DNA of 64,000 bases from Hermatobates lingyangjiaoensis (Eukaryota; Arthropoda; Insecta; Hemiptera; Hermatobatidae). The stretch is from contig JAPFBL010000068.1 of the NCBI GenBank assembly GCA_026182355.1, positions 3,675,001-3,739,000 on the forward strand, read 5' to 3'. The position numbers and the translations under genes were made by a program. This document shows positions 48,290 to 58,853 of the stretch, piece after piece. Position 1 is the stretch's first letter. The number at the start of each line of letters is the position of its first letter. Under the pieces are notes generated by a model, which was not told the origin of the DNA, searched no databases, and saw nothing but the letters and a program-made list of their open reading frames with translations.

Positions 48290-48600
48290 AAGATAACTGG
48301 TTTTGCAGGTAATCGTGGCCGGGTGACATGCAGAAGGTTGTGAGATACACGCTTCTCGGGAGGTTGTGAGCTATGCTGCCCGTTACTATGTCGTCCTACT
48401 GCTTTTCGGCTGCTGCCAGGTTTCTCTCAAGGGACACTTTTTTATTGACAACGGAGTTCAAAAGGTTGCAAACCCCAGGGTAGGTCAGTGGACGGGTTTC
48501 TTGACTCAGGAAACACCCATGCTTCGTCAACAAATCCACTTTTTCATTACCCACAATATTCAATGTCCAGGAACCCACTCATCACTATAACCGTCCATTT
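48290..48600 (-). pseudogene. LINE fragment, RNase H domain C-terminal part
   Basis: Minus strand: WVPGH at about 48570-48585 in one frame, then after a one-base shift NIVGNEKVDLLTKHGCFL, followed by RPLTYPGV. The pattern W-P-GH...GNE..D.L.K is the last motif of the RNase H domain carried by several LINE clades (I, R1/LOA, Jockey relatives and others). Downstream, to about 48290, decayed sequence could match the short C-terminal region after RNase H. Frameshifted, no reverse transcriptase nearby: dead. Confidence 0.65.
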
Positions 48601-49318
48601 ATGCAACTGACAGAGTCTATGTTGGCACTAGAGGATATTCACAATTTTTAGCAGGTTGAGCTGAACCAATACCGAGACAGAATCACATAGAGAGACCACT
48701 ATACAGAATTAAGACGAGCGTTTTATACGGACGAATGAAAATAATAACAATAAGAGCAATACAATACAATAGAAGAATAACTAACAATGACAAACATCCA
48801 CCCTTCATACTCTTGACATAGTCACCAATATATCAAAGAGTTACCCACTGTCGGTATATAGAATGAGTCGGAAATACAATCTATGATCAACTACCATGCA
48901 CAAAAATAATTCTATTAAACAATAAATACTTACGAGAGGTTGTTTTACCATATAAATAAAAATGTATGCAAATACAAATCTTTAACAGATAGAAAATTTA
49001 AGGTTTAATTGTTTTTATTTTTATTCTAAATAAACATAAATAAAAAAAAGTGCTAAATAGAGGAAAGAGCTGGAGACCATCTTATCGATTACGTTGATAG
49101 GCTGAAATCATTATGGTTTTACTAGTGGATCTAGTAGGAAAACATTGTAATCCTATCATGTTCCAGGAAATTAACTAAATAATTCACTTTAACAAGGTCT
49201 AATTAGGGCGTTTAAACCAACCCCTTAATATCAGGTAGATATTAACATTAAACTGAATTAATTAATTAGATAACTATAAATCAATGAAATGAGCCGTATC
49301 ATAAAGCTAGTTTCAAGT
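48601..49318. other. Non-coding stretch
   Basis: Nothing recognised. Confidence 0.3.
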
Positions 49319-49390
49319 AACAAGGAAGTGGAGCAAACCAACACTCATTACTTACCCCCATTCTCGAATAGCAACACTTTAACCCCTAGG
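49319..49390 (-). repeat. Possible tRNA-derived SINE head
   Basis: Minus strand CCTAGGGGTTAAAGTGTTG looks like a pol III A-box region (compare TRGCNNAGTGG) followed by TATTCGAGAATGG as a weak B box. A donor-like GTAAGT follows, which first suggested an exon. Confidence 0.3.
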
Positions 49391-49537
49391 CAAGATTTTC
49401 TTCCTCTCACAGACTAAATAAAAGAAAACCCTTAATTTTTTTTCCTCTTATCTTTTGCACCTTCAATTTAATATATATATATTGCAAAATGAAACATGAA
49501 TTCTCATTAAAGACAAAAATCAATGAGATGAATGATA

Positions 49538-49660
49538 TAAAACACCAACAAAGACTCACTTGAATATTATAACATCTATTCCTAACAAGAGATGTCGAAA
49601 TATTGAAGTGAGACTTGATTATGTTTATGGTGTTCTATTTCTCTAGAAGAACAGATGAAG
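49538..49660. repeat. Foldback of the AUAU hammerhead family, damaged core
   Basis: Arms aaacaccaac...agactcacttgaatatt and aatattgaagtgagact...ggtgtt. The first box reads CTAACAA (49582-49588); GAAA (49597-49600) and TATT are intact. Confidence 0.65.
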
Positions 49661-49880
49661 ACTTCTTCAATTATAGGACCATTAAACATATTCAGGGTTA
49701 CCAGCAATTCTAGACACTTCAATCAACCAGGCTAACTAGTATTTATTATTTTTTAGTTCACTTGCTCTCTGACGATGTGTTGACGGTAGGCCTTAGATCA
49801 TTGTTTTCTTACTTATTTTTACTGTGGTAAATTAATCTATCCATTATATCAAGTGTTATTTTGATTATTATTCATATATA

Positions 49881-50014
49881 TATTCAATGTTTTGTTATTG
49901 AGGGCTAGGTCAAATAAAAGAAAATAAACTCCTTTCTAGGCCGACGTTCCTAGAAACGACGTTCCTTAAATTTTCTTTTATTTGACCTAGCCCTCAATAA
50001 CAAAACATTGAATA
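49881..50014. repeat. Perfect palindromic foldback with 45-bp arms
   Basis: 49881-49925 and 49970-50014 are exact reverse complements; the 44-base loop contains two copies of cgacgttcc. No CTGANGA box is present, so it is not an intact hammerhead. It shares gataaaagtatcgacc just outside (50059-50074) with 28609-28624 beside the ACGU foldback. Confidence 0.9.
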
Positions 50015-50139
50015 GAATAGAAGAGGTCAATAACAATTTCTGAGTTTATATATATACCGATAAAAGTATCGACCGTGGAATAGAAACAAATTTATATATA
50101 TATATATATACACTAATTTCATAGAAAGGACGCACCTAA

Positions 50140-50168
50140 AAGATATCTTTCGACTGCCTCGTCATCAG
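50140..50168 (-). ncRNA. Hammerhead-ribozyme-like motif (AGAUAUCU family)
   Basis: Minus strand CUGAUGA (complement of 50162-50168), ten-base stem II region with GA/UC pairing, GAAA (complement of 50148-50151), then GAUAUCUU. Stem III is the palindrome AGAUAUCU with U at the cleavage position. The core is intact by inspection. No clear opposite arm within 200 bp. Confidence 0.55.
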
Positions 50169-51989
50169 ATAGGAACATAGTGAATTTTCGTAATGTCTTT
50201 TATGTGTGCTATTTTGCGAATACTGCTTATCTAGTCCCTGGATCGTTTTCCTTAATTGTATATAAATGTGATACGATTGAGATGTGAAAACATACCCACC
50301 CACTAACCCCTTACTAAGTTGAGCCCAGATGAAGGGCGCGCATTGATCAGTCAAATAAGGGCTACCGGAGGCTTGAAGAGTGACCAATCATATTTTCAGG
50401 GGAAGCCTGCTATATAATCTTAATTATTATTTCTTTAAAAATACTGTGAATATTGTAATTTGGTTTAGTAGCTTTTTTTCTTGAATTCAAAACAAATATT
50501 GTAGTTGAAAATATGTTTGCTATGACTAATTTAGGCAAAAATTGTTTTGGAGATGTTCAAGTTTTTTAAACTGGCTTCGCAGTCAACTAAATAGTATAGA
50601 TAAAACTGTTATCTGATTAAGCACGTAATAGGAGCGTGTAGGAGAATGGTCTATATAAAAGGGCTGCACTTGCAGCAAAGACCAGCAAGTTGACGGTCAA
50701 GCGATTTCGATCACAATTCACAAGAGACGACTGCAACACGCAAACACTCAACGGTGACCTCAGAAGGGAACAGTACAATAGATAAAAGCTATGTGCATGC
50801 TTTAAAAGCATCCTAATATTGTTCTTGGGCTGTCCATATCATTTAGGTTACACTGCGTGTGAGCTTTGCACAATTAAGAGATGATGTCGACTTTAGTGGC
50901 TTTTCTAAGGGCGAGTGGCTCAACCACCGTCGTCGATGCCTTTTAGTAACAGTCACACAAAAGGCTGAGTAACAGAATGTGGCACTAACCATCAGACTGC
51001 CGAACTCCCATTATTCTCAAATGTCCATCCTTTAAAGCACAAGTTTTTAAAATTATTCTCGAAATGAAAATTAAAAATTTAACCAAAAAGGGTATATCAA
51101 AAATTATGATATTTCTCTTTTTCATTATTATTATTGAGGGTTTAGCTTCTACAACAGAAACTAAGGTCAAACTTCAACGTAGGTTTAAGTTCATCACATG
51201 GTCCGACACCGTATGTATTGTTTTCCACTAGTGTCTATAATGTCCTTTCCCATATTTTTAAGCTCTAATATTTAAGAAATATATATTACAGAACTAAATG
51301 AATATACAAATAAATGCCAACTGATACAAAATAGAGAGTTAATATTGATGTTTTTTCTTTTTTTGGCATAATTCTTATTTATCGACAGAATAGTCACAAG
51401 AACAAGGCTGAAGTCAGTTGTCGACTTTTGGCAATATTATAAAACCCTAAGTACTACAAAATTAGTGTATAGTTTCTATAAAAGGTTAAAAGTCAGCAGA
51501 TCACAAGAATGATCTGGGGAACTAACATGCATGGTAAAAGGCGATTTATCATGTTAACAGCCAACGTTTTAATATCAGGTTACCATTTACTTTAGTGCTT
51601 ATAGCTGCATTCTCAAGTTATTGTGCATAAAATAACAGCATCCTCATCTTTATAAATGTCTTTTACTACTCACAATTTAACATTTATACAGGTGACAATA
51701 CATATCTTCCGTAAAGAATTCATTTATTTCGATAATAAGATTTGGCTTTAATAGCCAAAATATACACATACAGTGTGCTTTTTCTACCTAGAAGCAATTT
51801 TTATATCTTCTCATTTAATAAAACTATTTTCATGAACCGAATACATAGAACAAGTCTGATTGACACATTATCTTGCCATTAAATACCTTTGTAATAAACT
51901 TTTCAATTGCAACTGGATTAAACTGAGAGGATAACAATGATCCGAGTTTTGTTTAATTAGTTATTTGGAAGCTGTTATCTTTAATATTG
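50169..51989. other. Non-coding stretch with a TATA-like site
   Basis: A minus ORF at 50136-50387 overlaps the ribozyme-like motif and is unrecognised. A TATA box candidate lies at 50654-50660. Nothing else. Confidence 0.3.
50654..50660 (+). promoter_or_regulatory. TATA-box candidate
   Basis: ctatataaaagggctgc is a strong TATA context, with a GC-richer stretch beginning about 25 bases downstream. No coding exon follows within 300 bp that I can support, so it may be an old LTR or chance. Confidence 0.25.
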
Positions 51990-52880
51990 TTACATACTTG
52001 ATGAAGCCATATGGACAGAGATGTAAGGATGATCTTCACATGGGAGGGATTGGAATTCTTTCATTAACATGAAAATACGGATGAGCGGTAGTCGGTTTGA
52101 TATTAATTGATGTGTATTATCACAAATGGCCCTGTCTTTCAAGAAGGAAGATATCGCACATTTGGTGAATAAAGAAAATTGAGGAGCCAAGAGGTTCATA
52201 AGGCTATAAGGAAAAGGCATAATGGCTGTTTATCATGAGGCTATGAAAAAGATGCCCATAAAGCTGGTGTAAAGGAGTGGAAGGAGTTGACGAGTGCCAA
52301 GGATACCACTCGTGATTCTCACGAAAACATTAACAAAGGAGAGGACCATTGAGTTCACGTGTGCTCCTGACTTAAAGGTAACATTGACATCAAAAAGTGA
52401 ATACATCATGAGTAAGGACAAAACTATCCTGTTTAATTATAAAATTAGCGGAACGATGAAGAGTGAAGTTGACTTATGAAGGAAACACGCAGAGCATGAA
52501 AAGCTGCATTACGGTCTCTGAAATTGCTAGAATGTTGCCCATTGTAATGATAACAACTGGAAAATTAACATCGATGGGTGGAGAAAATTTGTTCAGAATA
52601 AGAGGAAAATTACAAGTATCTTTGTATTTAGAAGGTTGACTATCAATAACGATTGCTTATGAAAGTAGTTAATAAAGTGGAAGACGGCCTGGTCTGAAAA
52701 ACAACTAGAGACTATGGGGCTTCCAGAGGAATGGGAATCAGTCACATGGAACGGTTTTTGCATTTTATGAAGTAAATCAAAAATATAACTGAGTGTTTTG
52801 GGGGGAGGGGTGTCAATATCAACAGAAACATGTTGACGGACATCAAACATAAACGCATTAAATCTTATGCAATTGAACAA
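51990..52880 (-). pseudogene. Decayed minus-strand coding block, family unknown
   Basis: Three minus-strand open segments follow one another (52880-52593, 52421-52233, 52220-51990), separated by frameshifts or stops, and the plus strand is purine-rich as expected opposite coding sequence. The segments contain FMFDVRQHVSVDIDTPPPK and FPYSLMNLLAPQFSLF. A damaged ACGU hammerhead-like motif lies just downstream on the same strand (52976-53001 is upstream in minus orientation). I cannot assign a family. Confidence 0.3.
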
Positions 52881-52975
52881 GAATGAATAATATTAAAGAA
52901 TGGTTAAAGTTAAAGACACAGTGCGTGTGTGGCTTTCAATTTTTTTTCTCAATTTCAAATTAAACTGCATACACC

Positions 52976-53001
52976 AACATTTCGATCAAATTTTTTCATA
53001 G
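52976..53001 (-). ncRNA. Decayed hammerhead-like motif (ACGU family)
   Basis: Minus strand CTATGAAAAAATTTGATCGAAATG: first box damaged as in 28494-28731, GAAA present, followed by TGTTGG. Confidence 0.35.
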
Positions 53002-56000
53002 GCCTAGAAAAGAGAGGAAAATAAAATAAATAGAGGACATTATCATAACATAAAATCAATATACAAACTGAATCATAAGAAGTATATTATGCGTTATTTT
53101 CTACAATCAATGTGTAATCCTATATTTTAAAAAAATATAGAAAATTAGACCGATATTAAGAAAAAACAAATAAAACTTAAAAACGTAGGAATCTATGAGA
53201 TCCAAAAAACTATTGGGAATTACATAGCTGAATAAATTGAACATTATATTTTACTCAAATAAACAAATTATCAAAAACAAACATGTATATCTGGCAAAAA
53301 AAATTACAAATAAACAGGCAAACTATTGATTTCAATGAATAACATATGGAAGCTGCCTCCTAGGAGATTCAAAACTAAAAAGATAAAACCAACGCTTGCC
53401 GATACCAGGCTTCGATAAAACTAATTTATGAAAATAGAAACCTGAGAAGGGAGAAAGGATGATAGTGTTCATGAGAAAGGTTAACGATAATATCAGATTC
53501 TTAGGGAACCAGTTGCCCGCAACAAAGGAAAAGAGACAGCTTTAGTTCTGACAGATATATCACTATTTATGACAAAAATATTCTAAAAAAGAAATATAAT
53601 AAAATACAGTAGCAACATAACGATATTCACATCTGCCCAGTTAGATGAAAGAATAGATATTTCCCAATGATTCCAAGTATTTCTTTAAAGCTAATATGAT
53701 GGTGTAAAAATTTCAGCTCACTTGCTCACTTGTTTCCATGTAATCACTGGACATGGATATTACAACTTCCTACAAAACGGTTAAAGGTTGTGGAATAATG
53801 AATATGTATGATGATTAAATGTGTAAGTTTCTGATGGAGGTACGAGTAGGATATGATAATCAGAGTAGATGTTATATTTATTAGAATATTTATTTAAGGA
53901 ATGCTCTCATACTTCTTTTCAAACAGATGCTCACTTTAGAATTTGGTTGCTACAAAATGTAGTAATCATGGGGAAAAATTTTAGATTTGGCGGATTTACA
54001 CTTTTCGAGGTTCCCTGAATCCTTAATCTTGACGCCCACTTGCATGTGGGTTCTAATCGAAAAAGTAGTAAAAATCTACAAATCACACTGTTTGAGAAAA
54101 CTTAATGCCATTTGACGGACTTACAAGTTATGGCGTCGTAAAAAGCCTTATAGTTTTCGGGTAGCATATTCAAGAATGGGTATAACTGCCTTATATCTGA
54201 GCAGGTACCGGTTTCAACCAGTTGTTATGATGATTCAATAACATTATTAAATTATTTTCTTAATACAAATATTGCACGGTAATTTCACGGTAATAAATTT
54301 CGTAAATTTGGAATATTTGAAGATGAAACATTACACTCGAGTGTAAGTTTAATCTTCAGTGACTTCTGGATTGTACCATAACTTCTCAGTGTTTTCTTTT
54401 ATGTGGCTACAGATATAGCGACACTAAAATGAATGAATTCGTTAAATTGACTGACTATATACAGTTTGTTCTACATGTATTATACAGTATAACCAATATT
54501 ATGAAAGAATTATTTATCATATGTACTATATGAGTTTTTAATACATACAATAGAATGGTATTAAATCATATAATGTTATTGACAACTCAGGTTGTACTTT
54601 CTACAACATTCAGGATATTTTAATTTATTGTTCTTCATGAGCAGTCGAAGAATGACTTTTGAGTACCTTCTTTAAATAATTAATAATTCTTTAGGGTTAA
54701 GAAAGCAGTCTGAAGAACACTAACTTTCGCAAGGAAGTTAAAGCTTTAAGAAATAATTCGGATTCGACCCAAGCGAGCCTAAGTCAAAGAAAGCCTAACT
54801 CTTTTCAGACTTTTCTCGAGGGCCATTAATCAAAATACCTTTCGTGAAAACTCTTTAATTCGCTAACTGGATTTGGAACTTTAATTACATTTGCTTTTAT
54901 AAAAGACAAAAATTATCATAATCCCCAAAAACGAAGCAGGAGAAAATAAGTACAGAATACAAACTAGCACACCATAGAACTTAATGCACAAATGACAACT
55001 AGATAAACAACGGCATCACAGAAATGTGGCGTCATAAAGCAGTAGTATGAAATGTTTGAAACACATGAAAGTCTGGTCAGTAACCCTGTTCGGAAGGGTC
55101 TCAACAACCCGCAAAACTTTCCCTATCCTGTATAAACAACATAAAAACTCTCCCATACACTTATATGAAGATTAATATAAACTAAAGGGACACACACTAG
55201 ACTAGTGTCCCTCACTATTCCTGTGACAATAGTTTTCCTCCTTCAGAAGAATGAATGAATGAAGTTACTATGGGAGAAGAGATTACTGAGATTGATAGAA
55301 CGCCTATTCTAAACGTATGTCGGATTGGGGAATGTTTGCAAGACGAGAGCGAATAAGACAAAATACGGAATAATTAATTAATCAATACTTCAGTACCTGG
55401 CAGGTCGTGATTAAGCAGGTAACTCGAATTAACTGGATTAGTAGGACGAATAATTTCCCTTTCTAAAAACATAGAAGGGTAATCAGGTTCTATCGATTCG
55501 TTTATAAAGAAGTTAAGGCATTCAATTTTCGTTTTAATCTATTACAAGTTCGGAGAATCAAGGTGTTGGGGACCTAAAGAGGGTGTTAGGGATAGATTTT
55601 TTTTTTTAATGCAGGGACGATGATAACTCTTAATGGCGGGGGTAGGAGAGACTGAGGTGATGAGGGTATTATTGTTAAAGTAATATGCATGTCAAAAGAG
55701 GTAATGAACATACTGAAAATATTATGTGTGAAAGGAGCAGAAAGGCAGAACGTTTTAAAATTTACAATCAAGATGTCAAGCGCAGAACTACTGTGGAACC
55801 AGATGGAAAATCGCCATATATAAAACGCCATTATACATCTATAAAAAGAGGAAAGGAGGTGACAAGTCAAAAAAAAAATTGTTTTCTGAATAATCTATCA
55901 ATAAATTGACGAAAAGAGCACAATCGTCATTCTAGTGCCATTGGAGTTCCCTAGAATTAATGGTAAAAAACTTTCTGAAATTATTACAGTTTAAATAGAA

Positions 56001-56077
56001 TACAATTATATATTAATGTATATTCATATTCATTAACACTTCTATTTAATTATACTTATATATAAACCAGATTTCAC
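53002..56077. other. Non-coding stretch
   Basis: No gene supported. A hairpin cccacttgcatgtggg lies at 54031-54046. At 54190-54240 a minus-strand GAAACCGGTA preceded by ATCATCA is another decayed box of the same general form. Confidence 0.3.
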
Positions 56078-56195
56078 CGAAAACACGTGAAATAATAATA
56101 CACTCTGCACAACAGTCAGAAATTCAAAATTATGACACATCTTTCAACCAAAAGAACTGATCTTAGCCGTATTTGAGAATTTCTTATTGTGGTTT
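56078..56195 (-). repeat. Decayed copy of the GATC hammerhead family
   Basis: Begins with the inverse family tail (acacgtgaaataa), then cacatctttcaacc and ends cttattgtggtttaga. The core boxes are lost. Confidence 0.55.
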
Positions 56196-56312
56196 AGACA
56201 TAGGTATATATATTTTGTTATAACATTGGAAAGACGATCCAAACTGAACACAAAACCAGTTCAAAATCGAATAAGAGGATCACACAGAGTAAATAAACAC
56301 ACTTACAAACTC

Positions 56313-56337
56313 AATTTTTCTGACTATTCGTCTTCAG
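56313..56337 (-). ncRNA. Hammerhead-like motif (AAUU family)
   Basis: Minus strand CUGAAGA, spacer CGAAUAGUCA, GAAA, then AAUUGAG. An extra A and a weak stem II suggest decay. The outer arms (ggaaagacgatccaaactg on the left) match 57609-57640. Confidence 0.4.
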
Positions 56338-56390
56338 GAGAAAAGAGAAAGGGAGACCAAGTACGTTATAGATGCAACGGCAAATTAACC

Positions 56391-56444
<54 letters not shown>
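56391..56444. repeat. TA microsatellite
   Basis: About 54 bases of pure (TA)n beside the hammerhead-like element at 56313. Confidence 0.95.
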
Positions 56445-56446
<2 letters not shown>

Positions 56447-57348
56447 GTTTATATTTTGGCAGCAGTATTTGTTAAAATACCACTATGGAATACCAAATAA
56501 ATAGGAGAAATACCACTAGCAGGTACAATATAATAAAAGATGCTATCACAGAAGTGATCACATTTCTATATGTCTCAATCTTGCTAAAGGCAACTAAACC
56601 AGGTTGGACCATGAGACCATCAACCAACAATGAGAGCAAATGATACCCTACTGCCTCTACATTTATATACATTGAAACCTCAAAATGATTCACGTTTTGA
56701 TGACTAGTGAAAGTTGAAACATGTATACTATAGCAATAAATATGGCATATTATTTAGGAAAAAAGAATTTACTTAAGAAACGCTGTTATATAAATCTGTA
56801 TCAAATAATAAATTCTGTCATTTTCAGAGACTGAAATCAAATTTTCAACGTCAACATTTCAGGTTTTACTTAAAATTACTTTCTTCGGTAGAAATAAACA
56901 TTTTCGGGGAAAAAAAAGTCTCTACCAATTGCAAACGAATATTATGACTTTCTTTGAAAATGGATTTCCGTCCATGAAATAAATTTTACACTAAATAGAA
57001 AAAGAAATGGGGCTCCTGATACTTAGAGGAACTATGTATATCAGAAGCAGACTCAAGCGGAGCATGGATTTTTATTCAATTATATATATAAAAATTTACC
57101 TCAACATTCAAACCACAGTAAACAATTGAGGAATATCCTTTGGTATTAATAAAATACCAATTATATTAGATCTTAAAATTAATATAAATATAGAAAAAAT
57201 AATTATTAAAACAAAACATAAAAAACGAACTTTATCAAAATCAGATCTTATACAAGAGTGAATATATAAAAAAACTATTGAAGAAATCAAAAAACCACAA
57301 CCTCTAAATAATATAGATGAACATTATATATACATAAAGATTAAACCA
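56445..57348. other. Non-coding stretch
   Basis: A decayed ACGU-family sequence lies at 56852-56890. Nothing else recognised. Confidence 0.3.
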
Positions 57349-57409
57349 CAATAGAAATAAATGCTCTGAGGCCTTTCAATTTATCTCATCAGAACATTTA
57401 TTTCTATTG
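57349..57409. repeat. Hairpin with intact AGGCCU hammerhead core
   Basis: 15-bp perfect arms (57349-57363 and 57395-57409, caatagaaataaatg and complement) close directly on the core at 57368-57392. A tail with gattgcatcacgg and TA repeats follows to about 57480, as at 33064-33157. Confidence 0.75.
57368..57392 (-). ncRNA. Hammerhead-ribozyme-like motif, best AGGCCU copy
   Basis: Minus strand CUGAUGA, stem II GAU-AA-AUU, GAAA, GGCCUC. A15.1-GGCC-U is a six-base palindromic stem III and C is the favoured cleavage base. Both boxes are perfect and a 15-bp stem I is present, so this is among the copies most likely to have been active. Confidence 0.6.
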
Positions 57410-57917
57410 TTTTCCTTTAAACTTCATTGATTGCATCACGGTTTATTTATTGAGATTTTCCTTCATTTTATATATATAAAGTTCAATGTAAATTAAAAAA
57501 AGAGGTATTAAAAACACACATTGTAAACTGATAAACACACAGTAAGTGCGTTTTTTTAATTTCTCTGTTTTTGGATCGCATTTTCATCTAAAAGTATATA
57601 TATTCACTTAGTAGACGGAATGACGATCCAAACTGGACACAATAAAGTATGGAATAAAATAACGGTACTTCTCACCTATTCAAATCGAAGATTAGGAAAT
57701 ACATATGACTCGAAACTTTCAAATAAAGTAATCAGAGATAAATAACTAAATTAATTAATCAAAGCTACCAAACGGTACTAAGACTACTGTAAAATTAACC
57801 GTCGGTAGTAAAAACTAATTGAACTAACAAACTTTCGGCGCACAGGTCAACAAACCTAGAGGACGGTCTCCAAACCTCTTTGAACAAGAGCACTTGTTCC
57901 TCCCGCTCACTTCTCCC
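57410..57917. other. Repeat-rich non-coding stretch
   Basis: Contains pieces of the AAUU family (gacgatccaaactggacac near 57612) and an inverted gaac/gttc hairpin near 57880-57893. No gene. Confidence 0.3.
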
Positions 57918-57944
57918 CTGATGACGGTTCTAACCGGAAACCAG
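57918..57944 (+). ncRNA. Hammerhead-ribozyme-like motif with perfect stem II
   Basis: CUGAUGA (57918-57924), CGGUU-CU-AACCG (five perfect base pairs), GAAA (57937-57940), then CCAG. This is the most canonical core plus stem II of the window, but the sequence after GAAA is not palindromic, so stem III is unclear. Confidence 0.55.
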
Positions 57945-58459
57945 AATGTTTTTTTCGATTATTTATATTTACATGAAATTGAGTCTTTCAATCTTTTATT
58001 ATGAATGTTAATAAATACACATTGTAATGATTTACATTAACTTGTGTTCTTCGTCTTTCTGCATTCTTCATTTCTCCTAAGGAAGGTATTTGCCTAGATT
58101 ATTGGGCATCACAAGTGTTCATCCCATTCTCTTTCTTACTGTGTAGTTATATTATAGCTATACAATGGTACATCCACTTACCGCATTAATCGTCCGACCG
58201 ACTTCTTATATAGAAATGGTCGAATGTCAAGACTAATTTTCCCATAAGATTACATTACAATTCGATTAATCTGTTCCACACACCAAAAATCGATGAATCC
58301 TTATAAATAACTTACTAATACAATTAATTAATAATTAATATAAATAACAATTACATCATAAATACCGAATTAATTAAATTCAACCTGACTTACGTATATA
58401 ATGTGACGCAAGACTAATTATATATAATATGTAATTTATATATATCAATTAATCAATGT
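57945..58459. other. Non-coding stretch
   Basis: Nothing recognised. Confidence 0.3.
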
Positions 58460-58545
58460 TCAACACCACAATATGAAATGGAAAACAAGACTAAGATCTT
58501 TCAACCGTAACTAATGCAGTCTTCTGTCAGAGTCAAATAACATAG
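58460..58545 (-). repeat. Decayed copy of the GATC hammerhead family
   Basis: Shares accacaatatgaaatgg, aagatctttcaaccgtaac and ends cagagtc. On the minus strand the first box reads CTGACAG, so it is damaged. Confidence 0.6.
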
Positions 58546-58668
58546 TTGACATATTGACTCTGAAAAGAACACTTATTAACTTAAACTGATTAGTCTTGCT
58601 AAATTTCGCATTTATATTAGTATATGACCATGATTGTTATTTACGTTATATGAAATCTTATTTCAATA

Positions 58669-58850
58669 TGATCAAACCACAATAAGAAATGGGAAAACAA
58701 GACTAAGATCTTTCAACCGTAACAAGCGGTCTTCGTCAGAGTCAAAACCCCAACTATGACGAAGACCGCTTGTTACGGTTGAAAGATCTTATTGAGGTTT
58801 GATCATTGATTGTTATTTCACGTGTTTATGTGAAATCTTATATATATATA
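58669..58850. repeat. Foldback of the GATC hammerhead family with tail
   Basis: The left arm (58669-58738) and right arm (about 58757-58805) are inverted; the right arm lacks about 20 bp (gtcttgttttccc region) present in the left. The family tail (atttcacgtgtttatgtg) and a (TA)n tract follow to about 58853. It is nearly identical to the 6939 element but inverted with respect to which arm keeps the core. Confidence 0.85.
58705..58739 (-). ncRNA. Hammerhead-ribozyme-like motif (GATC family)
   Basis: Minus strand CUGACGA (complement of 58733-58739), ACCG/CGGU stem, GAAA (complement of 58711-58714), GAUCUU. Identical core to 7021-7056. The right arm's own box reads ATGACGA and is damaged. Confidence 0.55.
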
Positions 58851-58853
58851 TAT

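Noticed and set aside
56187..56504. 105-codon plus ORF with long IYIYIY
   Set aside because: Translation of a (TA)n microsatellite.
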